This document shows positions 17,505 through 25,984 of a stretch of 35,682 nt of DNA, piece after piece. The stretch comes from an uncultured Blautia sp. (GTDB taxonomy: Bacteria; Bacillota; Clostridia; Lachnospirales; Lachnospiraceae): assembly GCA_900556555.1 (NCBI GenBank), contig USPF01000019.1, forward strand, positions 1 through 35,682. Reading direction: 5' to 3'. The notes under the pieces are model-generated. The model did no database searches. It was not told where the DNA came from and saw nothing but the letters and a program-made list of their open reading frames with translations. The first letter of the stretch is position 1. The number at the start of each line of letters is the position of its first letter. A program made the position numbers and the translations under genes.

Positions 17505-17533
17505 ATTGTAACGAATTTATGTTCTTATTACAA
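17505..17533 (-). promoter_or_regulatory. Sigma-A promoter of the comEA operon
   Basis: On the minus strand TTGTAA (17533-17528), a 17-nt spacer and TACAAT (17510-17505). The predicted start is about 48 nt upstream of the comEA ATG. It probably drives comEA, the two-component system, the GerMN gene, comEC and perhaps holA, since no terminator or second strong promoter is visible in between. Confidence 0.7.
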
Positions 17534-17604
17534 CATCTAAATTCAGCAGTTGTATGGTTTTTCCCTTTTTGAAATTACTTTTGCTCTAATAAATTTGGAA
17601 ATCA

Positions 17605-17618
17605 CGGCAGAACTGCCG
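17605..17618. promoter_or_regulatory. Palindrome CGGCAG-AA-CTGCCG, possible operator
   Basis: A perfect inverted repeat of 6-bp arms around a 2-bp centre, about 72 bp upstream of the comEA -35 box. The tiny loop makes an RNA hairpin unlikely, so a DNA operator is more plausible. I recognise no regulator for it. Confidence 0.35.
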
Positions 17619-17673
17619 AAATGTTTTTTGAAATGTAAATTAAGTGTAGCATAGTTTTTACATCTGGGCAAAT

Positions 17674-17707
17674 ACAAAAACAGCCGTTTTTATCCGACTG
17701 TTTTTGT
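17674..17707 (-). terminator. Intrinsic terminator after the YdcZ-type transporter gene
   Basis: ACAAAAACAGTCG pairs with CGGCTGTTTTTGT (one G-U pair) across an 8-nt loop, directly abutting the TAG stop at 17708. The T-rich 3' arm gives the U-tract. It separates brnQ and the transporter from the comEA operon. Confidence 0.8.
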
Positions 17708-18142
17708 CTATTTTTCCCATTTAAAAATCACGATACCAGCAATGGCTACTGCCATCCCTATTAGTTTTCTCCACTGAAATCCAGCTTTCTCCACTCCAAA
17801 CATTCCCATAAGCTCAATGAGATATGCTACTGCAAGCTGTGCCACCACAATAAGCATCGCTGCCTTTGCAGGCCCAAGTGCAGACATACTTTGAATCACC
17901 GTGATGGTAATAAATGCACCAATCACACCGCCCAGCAAAATATACTTGTGTTCCACCCTTGCCAGTGCTAGAATGCTTTGTCTTCCCGTAAAAAACCACG
18001 CTGCAATACATACAAGAAGAGCGGAAAACTGCACCCAGCCCGTGGAAACCCACAAACTGCTTTGTTTGGTAAGCTCCGTATTAAAAACTCCCTGGACACT
18101 CATCAGTGCCCCGGAAATCAACGCCACTAGAATTCCCCACAT
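17708..18142 (-). CDS. YdcZ/DUF606-type small transporter (DMT superfamily)
   Basis: A 144-residue protein with five hydrophobic helices, beginning GILVALISGALMSVQGVFNT, which is characteristic of the YdcZ (DUF606) branch of the drug/metabolite transporter superfamily. Substrates are generally unknown; such short members are thought to act as dimers or as half-transporters. The ORF can be extended to an ATG at 18157, but that codon sits immediately beside the SD GGAGG that serves the ATG at 18142 (8-nt spacing), so 18142 is chosen. It is 80 nt downstream of brnQ with a large inverted repeat in the gap. Co-expression with brnQ under T-box control is possible. Confidence 0.8.
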   Translation of the reverse strand: MWGILVALISGALMSVQGVFNTELTKQSSLWVSTGWVQFSALLVCIAAWFFTGRQSILALARVEHKYILLGGVIGAFITITVIQSMSALGPAKAAMLIVVAQLAVAYLIELMGMFGVEKAGFQWRKLIGMAVAIAGIVIFKWEK

Positions 18143-18166
18143 TGTTTTTTCCTCCATGATTCATCC

Positions 18167-18206
18167 GGTATAAAAGAATTATTTGCAAATCATAATATTT
18201 TATACC
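18167..18206 (-). repeat. Inverted repeat between brnQ and the YdcZ-type gene
   Basis: GGTATAAAA and TTTTATACC form perfect 9-bp outer arms. Inside them ATTAT and ATAAT can extend the stem. It starts 16 nt after the brnQ stop and is not followed by a T-run, so it is a poor terminator. It may stabilise the brnQ mRNA 3' end or modulate the downstream gene. Confidence 0.5.
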
Positions 18207-18222
18207 TGATTACATGAAAAAT

Positions 18223-19554
18223 TTAGGATTCCAGTACATCTACTCCTGCTTTTTGACCTGAAACACATCCGCAGACCATGCTCACCAGCACTGCCGCAAG
18301 ACCAACACCAACCCAGCCAAGCCCCATAGAATATAAAGGAAGTTTATGGCACAGCTCTCCGATTATTCCAAGAGGCAGTTTTGCCTGCTCAAGAACATAA
18401 AGCACACTTTCAACTCCTACAGCCGCAATGGTCACCGGATAAATAAAACAGTTCTTCTGTATCTTGGAATCACATAAACCTAATATGATCAGTACAATGG
18501 ACATCGGGTAAATTGCATTTAACACTGGAACTGACAGACTCAAAATCGTATTCAGACCCTGATTGCAGATCAAAAATGAAAATCCGGCAATCACAAAAAC
18601 CCATTGGCGGTAACTTAATTTTTTTGTAAGTCCTGAAAAGAACTGAGAAATAGAGGTAATCAGGCCTACACAGGTAGTCAGGCATGCCAGTGTAAAAATA
18701 GCTGCCAGAAGCACCGCTCCTGGTCCACCAAATAACTGGGACACAATACATCTAAGAGTCCATGCACCATTTTCCTGAATCGGATAAACTGCTGAACTTT
18801 TCATACCCATATACGCAAGCATCAAATACACCAGAGACAAAATGGTTCCTGCTGCAAGACCGGCTGTTACTGTATAACGCATCACACTTTTCTTATTCTC
18901 AACACCCAGATTCCGGATTGTCACAGCAATAACAAGGCCAAAGTTTAATGCAGCAATGGTGTCCATGGTCTGGTATCCTTCCAGAAAGCCCTTTACCATA
19001 GGATTCGCTGCATAAGTTTCCTGAGCTGCTGCAACGCCAGCATCTCCTCTGAACAAAAAATTCACAAACAAAAATACAAGTAAAACCAGCAGAGACGGAG
19101 TCAGAAATTTTCCGATTCTTTCTACTAATTTTTTCGGTGTCAAAGCAAGCCATGCTGCGATAACAAAGAATACAAGAGAATATCCAGCCATACACCATTT
19201 CAGTGGTGCATTTTCCGGCAAATAAGGGGCTACTGCCATCTCAAAAGGAACAGAAGCAGCTCTTGGAATTCCAAGACCAGGTCCAATTGATAAGTAAATC
19301 AAGACAGTAAAAACAACCGCAAAACGTGCATCTACCTTTCTTGCCAGACAATCAAGTCCATCAAAAGCTGCTACAACAATGACACCCAGCACCGGCAGCA
19401 CCACTGCTGTAATCAAGAAAGAGGCAATTGCCAGGGGAGTGGTTTCTCCTGCATTCTGCCCAAGAAATGGTGGAAAAATAAGATTTCCAGCACCAAAAAA
19501 TAATGAAAACAACATAAAACTTACCAACAGCATTTTTCTTTTCCCTAATTTCAT
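18223..19554 (-). CDS. brnQ: Branched-chain amino acid:cation symporter
   Basis: A 443-residue protein with about 12 membrane helices. FGAGNLIFPPFLGQNAG near the N terminus is the hallmark of the BrnQ/LIVCS family, which imports leucine, isoleucine and valine with Na+ or H+. The ORF begins at a TTG (19581), but AAGGAGG lies between that codon and the ATG at 19554 with 8-nt spacing, so 19554 is the start. It is preceded by a T-box leader whose specifier reads AUC (Ile), which fits import of isoleucine when tRNA-Ile is uncharged. Confidence 0.95.
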   Translation of the reverse strand: MKLGKRKMLLVSFMLFSLFFGAGNLIFPPFLGQNAGETTPLAIASFLITAVVLPVLGVIVVAAFDGLDCLARKVDARFAVVFTVLIYLSIGPGLGIPRAASVPFEMAVAPYLPENAPLKWCMAGYSLVFFVIAAWLALTPKKLVERIGKFLTPSLLVLLVFLFVNFLFRGDAGVAAAQETYAANPMVKGFLEGYQTMDTIAALNFGLVIAVTIRNLGVENKKSVMRYTVTAGLAAGTILSLVYLMLAYMGMKSSAVYPIQENGAWTLRCIVSQLFGGPGAVLLAAIFTLACLTTCVGLITSISQFFSGLTKKLSYRQWVFVIAGFSFLICNQGLNTILSLSVPVLNAIYPMSIVLIILGLCDSKIQKNCFIYPVTIAAVGVESVLYVLEQAKLPLGIIGELCHKLPLYSMGLGWVGVGLAAVLVSMVCGCVSGQKAGVDVLES

Positions 19555-19580
19555 TTCGTTTTCCTCCTTTTCATTCCACA

Positions 19581-19609
19581 AAAAAAGCCGCCCTTATAAA
19601 AGGACGACT
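19581..19609 (-). terminator. T-box attenuator terminator hairpin
   Basis: AAGTCGTCCTT pairs with AAGGGCGGCTT (11 bp with two G-U pairs) around a short UUAU loop, followed by a run of T. This is the alternative structure to the T-box antiterminator just upstream. Confidence 0.88.
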
Positions 19610-19851
19610 TTGTATATCGTGGTACCACCTTAATTCCCTGATTCTTACTATCATCAGGCTCTTTCCCCGCATCCATCAATGCGTATCACCGATATCGTGG
19701 CTCAACTCCGGCTTGCCTACTTTTTTCAGCTTGCTTCTCCGGGATGATTTCATTCATCAGCTTCCTTGACACCTCTCACCAACCGCTGCCTCTCTGTAAA
19801 TTTCACTAATGACTACTTATTCCCTTCTGCGAATTCATCATTTTCATATTT
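19581..19851 (-). promoter_or_regulatory. T-box riboswitch, isoleucine specifier, upstream of brnQ
   Basis: The minus strand carries the T-box core AAGGUGGUACCACGAU (about 19631-19616). The basal stem I pairs GGGA (19824-19821) with UCCC (19744-19741). Between them are AGUA on the 5' side (19817-19814) and GAA-AUC-A on the 3' side, placing the specifier AUC at 19748-19746. The UGGU bulge would pair with ACCA of tRNA, agreeing with the A discriminator of tRNA-Ile. The leader ends in a terminator hairpin (19609-19581). Uncharged tRNA-Ile should favour the antiterminator and switch brnQ on. Confidence 0.92.
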
Positions 19852-19857
19852 TTGTAT

Positions 19858-19886
19858 ATTATAGCGAATAATTTCATTTCCGTCAA
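19858..19886 (-). promoter_or_regulatory. Near-consensus promoter of the T-box/brnQ transcript
   Basis: On the minus strand TTGACG (19886-19881), a 17-nt spacer and a perfect TATAAT (19863-19858). The -35 box lies only 19 bp past the argD stop codon. Transcription should begin near 19851, at the base of the T-box leader. Confidence 0.82.
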
Positions 19887-19905
19887 TATGACAAATATTT
19901 TTAAC

Positions 19906-21102
19906 TCATTTCCGAAAACTTGCTTCCAGTTTTTCCACCATCTCGTCAATGTCATGTTCTGTAATGATCAGAGGAGGCACAAAACGCAGTACATCGGTTC
20001 CCGCAGAAATCACGATCAAACCGTTTTCCAACGCTTTTGTGACAATTTCACCTACCGGTCTTCCTGCAACTACCAGTCCCTGCATCAGGCCTTTTCCACG
20101 TCTGGCTGTCAAAAACTCATACTTATCCACAAGCATATCCAGTTTTTCCTCAAAATATGGTGTAATCTTCTTCACATGTTCCAGAATATGCTGCTCTTCA
20201 AACAGGTCGAACACCTTGCTTACTGCTGCACAGGCAAAAGGATTTCCACCATAGGTCGTTCCATGATCACCAGGAACCAAACTGTTTTTCGCTGTCTTTT
20301 CATTCAAAACAAAAGCTCCTACCGGAACACCGCATCCCAGGGCTTTTGCACTGGTCATAATATCCGGCATAACACCATAATCCTGGAATGCAAACATACT
20401 TCCGGTCCTGCCCATACCGCATTGAATTTCATCTAAAATCAGCAAAATATCTTGTTCATCACACAGTTTTCTGATGCCTTTTAAAAACTCTGGATCGGCA
20501 GGATAAATGCCGCCTTCTCCCTGTACGGTTTCCAAAATAATCGCACAGGTTTTCTCAGTAACCTGCTGTTTCACGCTATCTAAATTATTAAAATCAGCAA
20601 ATTTAATACCACCGATCAGGGGTTTAAAAGGCTCCTGATAATGGGTGTTTCCTGTGACAGATAACGCTCCCATACTTCTTCCGTGAAAAGAATGTTTCAT
20701 GGCAATAATCTCATGATCCGTATTTCCGTCTTTTAACCATGCGTACTTTCTTGCTGCCTTAATAGCACCCTCAACAGCTTCTGTACCGCTGTTTGTGAAG
20801 AAAACACGACTAAGTCCTGATGCTTTCAAAAGTTTTTCTGCCGCTTCTGTCATTGGCACATTATAGTACAGGTTCGAAGTATGCAGGAGTTTATCAATCT
20901 GATTTTTTAGAGCCTGATTATATTCCTGGTTTCCATATCCAAGAGAAAACACGGCAATTCCTGCACCAAAATCAAGATATTCCTTTCCCTCCAGGTCATA
21001 CAGATGTACTCCTTCCCCTCTTTCCAGCACAACCGGAAAACGGTTATAAGTATGTAAAACAGCGTTTTCCCCACGCTCTATATAATCTTTACTGCACATC
21101 AT
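19906..21102 (-). CDS. argD: Acetylornithine aminotransferase
   Basis: A 398-residue class III PLP aminotransferase. Visible motifs are SGTEA (105-109), HSFHGR (137-142), the cofactor-contacting [11 protein letters not shown] (224-234) and the PLP lysine in SAKALG (K253). It converts N-acetylglutamate semialdehyde to N-acetylornithine in arginine biosynthesis; family members can also use succinyl-diaminopimelate. The start overlaps the end of argB by 14 nt (or 11 nt if the second of two adjacent ATGs is used), implying translational coupling. It is the last gene of argCJBD. No terminator is visible between its stop and the brnQ promoter, so some read-through into the T-box leader is possible. 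Confidence 0.96.
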   Translation of the reverse strand: MMCSKDYIERGENAVLHTYNRFPVVLERGEGVHLYDLEGKEYLDFGAGIAVFSLGYGNQEYNQALKNQIDKLLHTSNLYYNVPMTEAAEKLLKASGLSRVFFTNSGTEAVEGAIKAARKYAWLKDGNTDHEIIAMKHSFHGRSMGALSVTGNTHYQEPFKPLIGGIKFADFNNLDSVKQQVTEKTCAIILETVQGEGGIYPADPEFLKGIRKLCDEQDILLILDEIQCGMGRTGSMFAFQDYGVMPDIMTSAKALGCGVPVGAFVLNEKTAKNSLVPGDHGTTYGGNPFACAAVSKVFDLFEEQHILEHVKKITPYFEEKLDMLVDKYEFLTARRGKGLMQGLVVAGRPVGEIVTKALENGLIVISAGTDVLRFVPPLIITEHDIDEMVEKLEASFRK

Positions 21103-21982
21103 AATGCTGTATTCCTTCCTTTCTTAAAATCGCAGTTCCGATTCCTTTATTGGTGAAGATTTCCAGAAGCAGGCAGTGCTTAATTCTTCCGTCAAGAATA
21201 TGGACTCTGGAAACTCCCTGCTCAATTGCACCAATACAATTCTGTAGTTTTGGGATCATACCGCCGCCCACATTACCATTGTTGATCAGTTCTTTTGCAT
21301 CCTTTACAAACAATTTGGAAATCAGGCTTTCCGGGTCATCCGGATTCTTGTAAACGCCTTCAATATCCGTAAGAAAGGCCAGTTTTTCCGCCTTCATTTC
21401 CTTGGCAATTGCACAGGCAGCATCATCTGCATTAATGTTATACGTCAGAAAATCTTCGTCCATACCGATGGGACATACAATAGGGAGGAAATCATTATCC
21501 AGCAAATCTGAAAGAATCTTTGGATTCACCTCTGTAATATTTCCTACAAATCCAATGTCCTGACCTCCAGAATATTTCTTTTCTACCTTCAAAAGCCCTC
21601 CGTCTTTTCCACTGATTCCTACGGCCTTTACACCAAGGGATTCCACCAGGCTGACCAGTTCTTTATTTACCTTTCCAAGAACCATCTCCGCCAGCTCCAT
21701 GGTCTCCTCATCTGTCACACGAAGCCCGTTTATAAACTTCGGTTCTTTTCCCACTTTGCTCACCCAGCGGCTGATTTCTTTGCCGCCTCCATGAACGATA
21801 ATCGGCTTAAACCCAACTAATTTTAACAGTACCACATCCTGAATAACACTTTTCTTTAACTGCTCATCCACCATGGCACTTCCACCGTATTTTACTACGA
21901 TGATCTTTCTGTTAAAACGTTGAATATATGGAAGTGCTTCGATTAATACTTCTGCTTTTTCAAGATATTTTTGATTCACCAT
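21089..21982 (-). CDS. argB: Acetylglutamate kinase
   Basis: A 297-residue amino-acid kinase. VVKYGGSAM (29-37, with K31), [11 protein letters not shown] and the later [10 protein letters not shown] glycine-rich segment are standard ATP and substrate sites. It phosphorylates N-acetylglutamate, the second step of the acetylated arginine pathway. Members of the family with a longer N-terminal helix are often inhibited by arginine; the extra N-terminal helix (residues about 4-20, [19 protein letters not shown]) is present here, so feedback control is plausible. GGAGG lies about 10 nt before the ATG. The gap to argJ is 21 nt. Confidence 0.97.
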   Translation of the reverse strand: MVNQKYLEKAEVLIEALPYIQRFNRKIIVVKYGGSAMVDEQLKKSVIQDVVLLKLVGFKPIIVHGGGKEISRWVSKVGKEPKFINGLRVTDEETMELAEMVLGKVNKELVSLVESLGVKAVGISGKDGGLLKVEKKYSGGQDIGFVGNITEVNPKILSDLLDNDFLPIVCPIGMDEDFLTYNINADDAACAIAKEMKAEKLAFLTDIEGVYKNPDDPESLISKLFVKDAKELINNGNVGGGMIPKLQNCIGAIEQGVSRVHILDGRIKHCLLLEIFTNKGIGTAILRKEGIQHYDVQ

Positions 21983-22003
21983 CTTATGTATCCCTCCATC
22001 TGT

Positions 22004-23227
22004 TTATGAACGATAATCTGCGTTGATTTTCACATAGTCATAGGTCAGATCACAGCCCCAGGCAGTTGCTGTCTCCTGTCCCATTTTAATATCCGCAATC
22101 GCTGTCACATGCTTTTCAGAAAGAATTCTGGTAGCTTCTTCCTCACTGTAGTCCACCGCCACTCCATTTTTAATAATCTCAATGCGGCCTGCTGCGCTTT
22201 CAAATACCAGGTCTACTTTGTCTGGATCAAACTCTGCCCCTGAATAACCCATGGCACAGAGAATCCTTCCCCAGTTTGCATCATGACCGAAAATAGCAGC
22301 TTTTGTAAGGTTCGATGTAATCACGGATTTGCTCAGAGTGACCGCCTGCTCCTTACTTTCTGCTCCCAGAATTTTTACTTCGAAAAGTGCTGTGGCACCC
22401 TCCCCGTCTGCTGCAATCTGTTTTGCAAGGCTTGTGTTTACATATTTGAGAGCCTCTTTGAAGGTTTCATAATCACTGTTTTTCTCTGTTATCACAGGAT
22501 TTTCAGCCATTCCGTTTGCCATAACAAGAACCGTATCATTGGTAGAAGTATCTCCGTCAACAGAAATCATATTATAGGTATCCTCAACGATTTCACTTAG
22601 TGCTTCCTGAAGCAATTTCTTATCAATTGCAGCATCTGTGGTAACAAATCCCAGCATGGTACACATATTAGGATGAATCATTCCAGAACCTTTGCACATA
22701 CCTCCGATTGTCACTGTTTTTCCAGATAATTCCACTTCTACAGCAGCTTCTTTCTTTACGGTATCTGTAGTCATAATAGACTCTGCCGCCAGGATTCCGG
22801 CCTGTCTTGTTTCCGACAATACCGGCACCAGGTTCTTCACACCTTCTTCTATTTTCCCCATGGGAAGCTGCTGCCCAATCACACCTGTAGATGCAACCAG
22901 CACTGCTTCTTCCGGGATATTTAAGACTTCCCCTGCTGCCTTCGCTGTTGCCTTGCAGTAACCATATCCCTCTTCTCCTGTACATGCATTTGCAATACCA
23001 CTGTTGCACACAACAGCCTGGGTATAAGCTGATTCATAGACTACTTTCTGATCCCACTTTACAGGTGCTGCCTTCACCACATTGGTGGTAAAGGTTCCTG
23101 CTGTATTGCATGGCTTTTCGCTGTAGATCATAGCCATATCTTTTGTATTTCCTTTTTTTATCCCTGCTGCAATCCCTGCTGCCTGAAATCCTTTTGCAGA
23201 GGTTACTCCTCCATCAATCATCTTCAT
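22004..23227 (-). CDS. argJ: Bifunctional ornithine acetyltransferase / N-acetylglutamate synthase
   Basis: A 407-residue Ntn-hydrolase-type enzyme that self-cleaves into alpha and beta chains. The conserved cleavage region is KGSGMIHPNMCTMLGF; the nucleophile is T190, preceded here by cysteine where many relatives have alanine. ArgJ recycles the acetyl group from N-acetylornithine to glutamate, and many members also make N-acetylglutamate from acetyl-CoA. No argA-type synthase is in this window, consistent with, but not proof of, a bifunctional enzyme. Other family signatures are STGVIGQQLP (113-122) and NDTVLVMANG. It lies 31 nt after argC. Confidence 0.96.
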   Translation of the reverse strand: MKMIDGGVTSAKGFQAAGIAAGIKKGNTKDMAMIYSEKPCNTAGTFTTNVVKAAPVKWDQKVVYESAYTQAVVCNSGIANACTGEEGYGYCKATAKAAGEVLNIPEEAVLVASTGVIGQQLPMGKIEEGVKNLVPVLSETRQAGILAAESIMTTDTVKKEAAVEVELSGKTVTIGGMCKGSGMIHPNMCTMLGFVTTDAAIDKKLLQEALSEIVEDTYNMISVDGDTSTNDTVLVMANGMAENPVITEKNSDYETFKEALKYVNTSLAKQIAADGEGATALFEVKILGAESKEQAVTLSKSVITSNLTKAAIFGHDANWGRILCAMGYSGAEFDPDKVDLVFESAAGRIEIIKNGVAVDYSEEEATRILSEKHVTAIADIKMGQETATAWGCDLTYDYVKINADYRS

Positions 23228-23258
23228 TTTTTTGTCCTTCTTTCTGATTTTTTTCTAT

Positions 23259-24299
23259 TTACGGAAACATAGGAACCAGATTTAATCCTTCTGTTTCTTC
23301 TTCTCCAAACATCAGATTCATATTCTGCACTGCCTGTCCTGCCGCACCTTTTACCAGGTTATCGATTGCTCCCATCATGATGATTCTATGTGTTCTTGGA
23401 TCAATTTTAAAATTCACATCCACATAATTGCTGCCCTCTACCCACTTGGTCTGAGGATACATATCTTTCTCTAAAACACGTACAAATTTCTCGTTTTTAT
23501 AGTATTTATCATAGACTGCTTTTACTTCTTCATAGGTCACTTCTTTGGTCAGTTTTGCGTAGGCAGTTGCCAGAATTCCCCGGTTCATCGGCACCAGATG
23601 AGGTGTAAAATTCAGCAGAATTTCATGGCCTGCCGCATATCCTAACTGTTCTTCAATCTCAGGTGTATGTCTGTGATTTGCCACACCGTAAGCCTTCATA
23701 TTTTCATTTACTTCACAGAAAAGATTGTCAATTTTTGCCCCTCTTCCCGCACCGGAAGTACCTGATTTTGCATCAATGATCAGAGTATCCGGATTAATCA
23801 ATCCCTCTTTCACAAGTGGATAACAGGTCAGGATACTGCAAGTTGTATAACATCCTGGATTTGCAACCAGACGGGCTTTTTTCACTTTTTCTCTGTTAAT
23901 TTCACAAAGCCCATACACAGCTTCACCGATAAATTCAGGCGACGAATGATGGATTTTGTACCATTCTTCATAAACTTTTACATCTTTTATCCTGAAATCT
24001 GCACTCAAATCAATAATTTTTACCTTAGACAGAATCTCTTCGTTTACCATAGAAGCACACAGCCCCTGGGGTGTTGCCGTAAAAATAACATCTACCTGTT
24101 CTGCCAGAGCTTCCATATTATCATCCAGACAGGTATCGTCTACAATTTCAAACATATTCTGATAGACTTCATAATATTTTTTATCAATATAACTTCTGGA
24201 TCCGTACCACTTGATTTCTACATTTTTGTGCCCCTGCAAAAGACGGACCAGTTCTCCTCCTGCATATCCGGTCGCACCAATAATACCTGCTTTTATCAT
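23259..24299 (-). CDS. argC: N-acetyl-gamma-glutamyl-phosphate reductase
   Basis: A 346-residue NADPH-dependent reductase. IGATGYAGGELVRLL at the N terminus is the dinucleotide-binding loop, and the catalytic cysteine is C150 in NPGCYTT. HRHTPEIEQ-type residues follow (NHRHTPEIEEQLG). It makes N-acetylglutamate semialdehyde. Upstream in-frame starts exist at 24332 and 24308, but ATG 24299 gives the usual N terminus and family length, with GAGAGG about 9 nt upstream. It is the first gene of argCJBD, with a TATAAT promoter and a candidate ArgR box. Confidence 0.96.
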   Translation of the reverse strand: MIKAGIIGATGYAGGELVRLLQGHKNVEIKWYGSRSYIDKKYYEVYQNMFEIVDDTCLDDNMEALAEQVDVIFTATPQGLCASMVNEEILSKVKIIDLSADFRIKDVKVYEEWYKIHHSSPEFIGEAVYGLCEINREKVKKARLVANPGCYTTCSILTCYPLVKEGLINPDTLIIDAKSGTSGAGRGAKIDNLFCEVNENMKAYGVANHRHTPEIEEQLGYAAGHEILLNFTPHLVPMNRGILATAYAKLTKEVTYEEVKAVYDKYYKNEKFVRVLEKDMYPQTKWVEGSNYVDVNFKIDPRTHRIIMMGAIDNLVKGAAGQAVQNMNLMFGEEETEGLNLVPMFP

Positions 24300-24423
24300 G
24301 TTTTCCATCCTCTCTTTTCCTCTTACTTCCAATACACGTTCTTCTTATTGCACATGATACTCTCTTTTTTTCTCCTGTGCAAGAAATATCTCTTGTTTTT
24401 TCATGTATATTTATCTTAAATTT

Positions 24424-24437
24424 TGAATAATTATACA
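24424..24437. promoter_or_regulatory. Candidate ArgR/AhrC box over the argC -10 element
   Basis: TGAATAATTATACA matches the ARG-box core TGAAT-WWWW-ATTCA at 13 of 14 positions. It overlaps the argC TATAAT, so binding would block transcription. A half-site-like TTGCAT also forms the argC -35 box. Confidence 0.6.
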
Positions 24438-24458
24438 TCCATATTTTCATTTATGCAA
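24430..24458 (-). promoter_or_regulatory. Sigma-A promoter of argCJBD
   Basis: On the minus strand TTGCAT (24458-24453), a 17-nt spacer and a perfect TATAAT (24435-24430). The start would be near 24423, about 124 nt upstream of the argC ATG. Confidence 0.78.
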
Positions 24459-24594
24459 GTATCTTTTTTATATTTTACATTATTTTTTCTCTTTGGATTT
24501 TCTATTTACCTTATTAAATGTAGTGTTTTTCTGCTATTTTTTATTTTATCTTACTGAGTTTCTAAAATTTTTTCAATTTTTTTCATTTTTACTA

Positions 24595-24623
24595 TTGCAT
24601 AATTATGATAAATGTTGTATAGT
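24595..24623 (+). promoter_or_regulatory. Sigma-A promoter of argG with overlapping palindrome
   Basis: TTGCAT (24595-24600), a 17-nt spacer and TATAGT (24618-24623). The perfect palindrome CATAATTATG (24598-24607) overlaps the -35 box and spacer, and shares ATAATTAT with the argC-side box. TTGCATAATTAT fits one side of the ARG-box consensus. Confidence 0.68.
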
Positions 24624-24687
24624 ACCTTTAGTGAAAAAACAAGCCCTTGCGGCTTACGGATAAATAAGATTTCAGGAGGATTTTAAA

Positions 24688-25914
24688 ATGAAAGAAAAAG
24701 TTGTTTTAGCATATTCCGGCGGATTAGATACCACAGCGTTAATACCCTGGTTAAAAGAAAATTTTGATTATGATGTCATCTGCTGCTGCATCAACTGCGG
24801 ACAGGGTGCTGAATTAGACGGACTGGCAGAACGTGCTGCATTATCAGGTGCTGCAAAACTGTATATCGAAGATGTTGTAGACGAATTCTGCGATGAGTAC
24901 ATTACTCCATGTGTACAGGCAGGTGCCGTATATGAGAACAAATATCTTCTGGGAACTTCCATGGCCCGCCCGGTAATTGCCAAACGTCTTGTTGAAATTG
25001 CAAGAAAAGAAAACGCAGTTGCCATCTGTCACGGTGCAACTGGAAAAGGAAATGACCAGATCCGTTTCGAACTGGGAATTAAAGCTCTGGCACCTGATAT
25101 TAAAATCATTGCACCATGGCGTATGACTGATATCTGGACCATGCAGTCCCGTGAAGATGAAATCGCATTCTGCGAAGCTCATGGCATCCATCTTCCTTTT
25201 GATGCAAGCCATAGCTACAGCCGCGACCGGAACTTATGGCATATCAGCCATGAAGGACTGGAACTGGAAAACCCTGCCGAAGCACCGAACTATGACCAGG
25301 TTCTTGTTTTAAGTGTTCCGCCTCAGAAAGCACCAGATGTAGAAACAGAGGTTACTATGACTTTCGAAGCCGGTGTACCGAAAACTTTAAACGGAAAAGC
25401 AATGAAAGTTTCTGAAATCATCACAGAACTGAACCGTCTGGGTGGCGAAAACGGAATCGGTATTATCGATATTGTTGAAAACCGTGTCGTTGGCATGAAA
25501 TCCCGTGGTGTATATGAAACACCAGGCGGAACTATCCTGATGGAAGCACATGCACAGTTAGAAGAGCTTGTTTTAGACCGCGAAACCATGGAAATGAAGA
25601 AAAAATTAGGCAGCCAGTTTGCTCAGGTTGTATATGAAGGAAAATGGTTCACACCGCTTCGTGAGGCGCTTCAGGCATTTGTAGAGTCCACTCAGAAGTA
25701 TGTAACTGGTGAAGTGAAGTTCAAGCTTTACAAAGGAAACATCATCAAAGCCGGAACCACATCTCCATACAGCCTGTATAATGAATCTCTGGCATCTTTC
25801 ACAACAGGAGATTTGTATGACCACCATGACGCAGACGGATTCATCACCTTATTCGGACTTCCATTAAAAGTCCGCGCTATGATGATGGCTGAGACAGAGA
25901 AAAAACAGAATTAA
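24688..25914 (+). CDS. argG: Argininosuccinate synthase
   Basis: A 408-residue ATP-dependent ligase. AYSGGLDTT near the N terminus (8-16) is the PP-loop, and the citrulline/aspartate-site segments GTSMARPVIAK and HGATGKGNDQIRFE are present. It joins citrulline and aspartate to argininosuccinate. CAGGAGGA precedes the ATG at good spacing. It is transcribed alone, divergent from argCJBD, and ends in a terminator; argH does not follow and argF is also absent from the window, so the last steps of the pathway are encoded elsewhere. Confidence 0.97.
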   Translation: MKEKVVLAYSGGLDTTALIPWLKENFDYDVICCCINCGQGAELDGLAERAALSGAAKLYIEDVVDEFCDEYITPCVQAGAVYENKYLLGTSMARPVIAKRLVEIARKENAVAICHGATGKGNDQIRFELGIKALAPDIKIIAPWRMTDIWTMQSREDEIAFCEAHGIHLPFDASHSYSRDRNLWHISHEGLELENPAEAPNYDQVLVLSVPPQKAPDVETEVTMTFEAGVPKTLNGKAMKVSEIITELNRLGGENGIGIIDIVENRVVGMKSRGVYETPGGTILMEAHAQLEELVLDRETMEMKKKLGSQFAQVVYEGKWFTPLREALQAFVESTQKYVTGEVKFKLYKGNIIKAGTTSPYSLYNESLASFTTGDLYDHHDADGFITLFGLPLKVRAMMMAETEKKQN

Positions 25915-25931
25915 TTTTGTTTATATACCCC

Positions 25932-25975
25932 ATAAAAAGAGAGGGACAGCCGCAATGGTTATCCCTCTCTTTTTA
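25932..25975. terminator. Bidirectional terminator between argG and hflX
   Basis: ATAAAAAGAGAGGGA pairs with TCCCTCTCTTTTTAT around a 16-nt loop. A-tract and T-tract flanks make it usable from both sides, serving convergent argG and hflX. Confidence 0.88.
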
Positions 25976-25984
25976 TATATTTGT

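Larger units (their letters stand above)
24300..24687. promoter_or_regulatory. Divergent argC/argG control region
   Basis: A 388-bp non-coding stretch, very AT-rich. It holds the argC promoter (24430-24458), the argG promoter (24595-24623), and candidate ArgR boxes over both. The argC leader of about 120 nt contains TTGCACA and TGTGCAA (24382-24376 and 24354-24348), which could pair into a long-loop hairpin. The centre (24459-24594) is T-rich with no gene that I can support. Confidence 0.7.

Noticed and set aside
19852..20436. A 194-codon plus-strand open frame
   Set aside because: It is antisense to argD and the brnQ promoter, with Cys/His/Phe-rich composition typical of a shadow frame.
24345..24404. 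A 19-codon minus-strand ORF in the argC leader, considered as an arginine attenuator peptide
   Set aside because: It has a single arginine codon and no Shine-Dalgarno sequence, and no terminator/antiterminator pair follows; ArgR-type control explains the region better.
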